A stretch of DNA of 7,222 nt from the NCBI GenBank assembly GCA_002404835.1, contig DHKM01000031.1, positions 1-7,222 of the forward strand, in the 5' to 3' direction. This document shows positions 5,791-7,222 of the stretch, piece by piece. This DNA is from Caryophanales bacterium UBA4694. Lineage in GTDB: Bacteria; Bacillota_I; Bacilli_A; RFN20; CAG-288. The stretch's first letter is position 1. Each line of letters begins with the position of its first letter. The notes under the pieces are model-generated. The model was not told the origin of the DNA. It did not search any database and saw only the letters and a program-made list of their open reading frames with translations. The position numbers were made by a program, and so were the translations under genes.

Positions 5791-6780
5791 ATGATTTTTA
5801 CTTTATTTCTAACTGTTTCTACTGGCATTTCAATGAGCACAGGGAGTTTTATTTCGGGGCATGATATTTATGATGTTAAGGAAGCAACAAATGAAATCTT
5901 AGCCATTTCAGAAGATGAGATGAATCCTAGTACCTCTTCTTATTTTCAGGATAAGTCGTTTGAAACAGTCGAAGATTTTATTAAAATAGTAATGTTAAAT
6001 TCTTTGGTTCAATTCAAATTTGTGGATGAAGTTACAACGAAAACTACTTTAAATTATATTAATCAAGAGTGTAATGATTTAAACTTAGATTTTGATGCTA
6101 TTCAAAATAGTGCTTATGATAATCATCTCTTTGATTTCGGAGATTTTGATTCTTCCATTGTTAATGCTTTTTTTGAATTGCTTCATGAGTCTGACAAAAT
6201 TTTATCTCATTTTAATAATGGTGACATACCAGTTGAAAAGGAAGAAATCACTACTAAGGACAGTGATGAATATAATGAAGAAGACAAGAGAGATATAGAA
6301 GAAATGACAGATGAAACGCAAATTCCATTAATACCAAATCATGACAATTCTCAAATGGAAGCCAATGTTAATTGTTCTATTGATGGGTACACTTTTTTGG
6401 GTTTTGATTTTCCGGCTGATACTTGTATTTCTTTTTATAACATAATTTCTGATTGGTTGAACAAGAAGGCTATGATGACAACAATTGGCGCGTCGACTAT
6501 TTGGAAATATATTGTAAATCTAATTAGATTTAACCCAGTTTCATCAACTTTGTATAATCAATTGTTTTCTTTGCTTAGCGGGTTGTGGGATTCATTGATA
6601 TCTTTTTTAAAAACTGGCACGATAGGTCTTATTATAAGTATTATTCTAAGTATTGTTGCAATTGGTACATTGTCTGTTGTTATATCTATTTATATTGCGG
6701 GCTTGAATCAAAAAGGATGGCGAATCGGACTTTTGATTTATAATTGGCACCATTGGGAATGGCTTTGTGGAGAATATTAA
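5791..6780 (+). CDS. AT-rich membrane protein of unknown function with acidic domain and aromatic tail
   Basis: 329 residues. The start is set by AAAAAGGAG at 5774-5782, eight bases before the ATG. The N-terminus (about 1-20) is hydrophobic but has no basic residue, so a cleaved signal is uncertain. Residues 25-140 look globular and helix-prone. Residues 145-175 are strongly acidic (15 Asp/Glu in 31) and probably disordered. Residues 205-270 are amphipathic to hydrophobic with many aromatics. One clear membrane segment spans about 276-302 (rich in Ile, Ser and Gly). A 27-residue tail follows, ending in Y-N-W-H-H-W-E-W-L-C-G-E-Y. Cysteines are at 93, 195, 211 and 326. It overlaps the ribosome site of the next gene, from which it is separated by one base, so the two are translationally linked. 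Base composition is far lower in G+C than in the left half of the window. I do not recognise the family; options include a membrane effector, a bacteriocin-like precursor or a phage/mobile-element protein. Confidence 0.85.
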   Translation: MIFTLFLTVSTGISMSTGSFISGHDIYDVKEATNEILAISEDEMNPSTSSYFQDKSFETVEDFIKIVMLNSLVQFKFVDEVTTKTTLNYINQECNDLNLDFDAIQNSAYDNHLFDFGDFDSSIVNAFFELLHESDKILSHFNNGDIPVEKEEITTKDSDEYNEEDKRDIEEMTDETQIPLIPNHDNSQMEANVNCSIDGYTFLGFDFPADTCISFYNIISDWLNKKAMMTTIGASTIWKYIVNLIRFNPVSSTLYNQLFSLLSGLWDSLISFLKTGTIGLIISIILSIVAIGTLSVVISIYIAGLNQKGWRIGLLIYNWHHWEWLCGEY

Positions 6781-6781
6781 A

Positions 6782-7222
6782 ATGAATTTTACCGATACAG
6801 ATAAAATTTCAAACTATTCGGACGTGATACTGAACAAAAAAGCGAATCGTCTATTTGAGTATTATTTCATCTCTGAATTCGTATACCTCCTTCTTTCCGT
6901 TTCAGGGTACAATCCTTTTTATAACCTGTTCTCCCAAATCATGTTTGCCCTTGCTCTGATTCTCTTGTTTGTCTTATCCTATAAAGCAAGAAAGATATAT
7001 GAATCGGAAATCAATCATCCGATATTCAGATCTAAAAAAGACATGGCTTTCGTCCTACTTTTCCCTGCAATTCTGATTCTTCTGGCCTTGCCGTTATCCT
7101 TTCTTTTTGTGAAATATGAAAACAAGGATGGAATTTCACAGACCCATGTCAATGTTCTTATCTTTCTTCCGATTGTATTTGTTTTGATGTTGGTTACCCA
7201 TCTGTTCCTATATAAATCCGTG
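6782..7222 (+). CDS. Partial multi-pass membrane protein (C-terminus beyond right edge)
   Basis: 147 codons from the ATG at 6782 stay open to the right edge. Three strong hydrophobic segments (about 50-67, 88-110 and 123-143) and a weaker one (about 28-45) indicate an integral membrane protein. A short basic stretch (S-K-K-D) lies before the 88-110 segment. GGAG inside the end of the upstream gene, nine bases before this ATG, is the ribosome site, and the junction TAAAATG leaves a single base between stop and start. Its codon use is richer in G and C than that of the upstream gene. No family is recognised. Permease, immunity-type or sensor-anchor roles are all possible and none is supported directly. 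Confidence 0.75.
   Translation, partial: MNFTDTDKISNYSDVILNKKANRLFEYYFISEFVYLLLSVSGYNPFYNLFSQIMFALALILLFVLSYKARKIYESEINHPIFRSKKDMAFVLLFPAILILLALPLSFLFVKYENKDGISQTHVNVLIFLPIVFVLMLVTHLFLYKSV

Noticed and set aside
6092..6298. A 68-codon plus-strand frame inside the AT-rich gene
   Set aside because: It is an out-of-frame Leu/Ile-rich shadow of the 329-residue gene without its own ribosome site.

Overview
The window looks like a chromosomal segment of a low-to-moderate GC Gram-positive (Bacillota) relative, plausibly an Erysipelotrichia- or mollicute-like gut lineage. This is inferred from three things: lipobox-type secreted proteins with Ser/Thr-rich linkers, five tRNA genes that all encode their 3' CCA, and a scrap of an IS3-type transposase resembling those common in that group. 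TGG is used for Trp and TGA is not needed as a sense codon, so the standard bacterial code fits. The genus cannot be fixed from the sequence.

Layout. (1) Positions 1-4586, minus strand: a two-gene operon. An extended -10 promoter near 4581 drives an 857-residue lipoprotein of unknown function. It is followed after 19 bases by a second lipoprotein with a Pro/Ser/Thr linker and repeated beta modules resembling divergent InlB-type B-repeats; this gene runs off the left edge. The second gene has no stop over 654 codons and fills the apparently gene-free left end. (2) Positions 4691-5327, minus strand: a tRNA operon in the order Val-Tyr-Gln-Lys-Leu. It has a strong promoter with a 17-base spacer and an A-tract UP element, and ends at an intrinsic terminator. 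(3) Positions 5328-5790: a gene-poor stretch with an IS3-family end, a decayed orfA start, and then a new plus-strand promoter. (4) Positions 5741-7222, plus strand: an AT-rich two-gene unit. The first gene encodes a 329-residue protein with an acidic middle, one strong membrane segment and a Trp/His-rich tail. The second, one base downstream, encodes a multi-pass membrane protein cut by the right edge.

How the parts relate. The two lipoproteins are probably co-expressed and surface anchored. The first may be a folded binding or scaffold protein; the second is built like an extended stalk. The tRNA cluster is ordinary housekeeping, but the IS scar and the base-composition drop just upstream of it suggest that its flank has accepted foreign DNA. 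The plus-strand pair is the least explained part of the window and the best candidate for something new. No function is claimed for it here.
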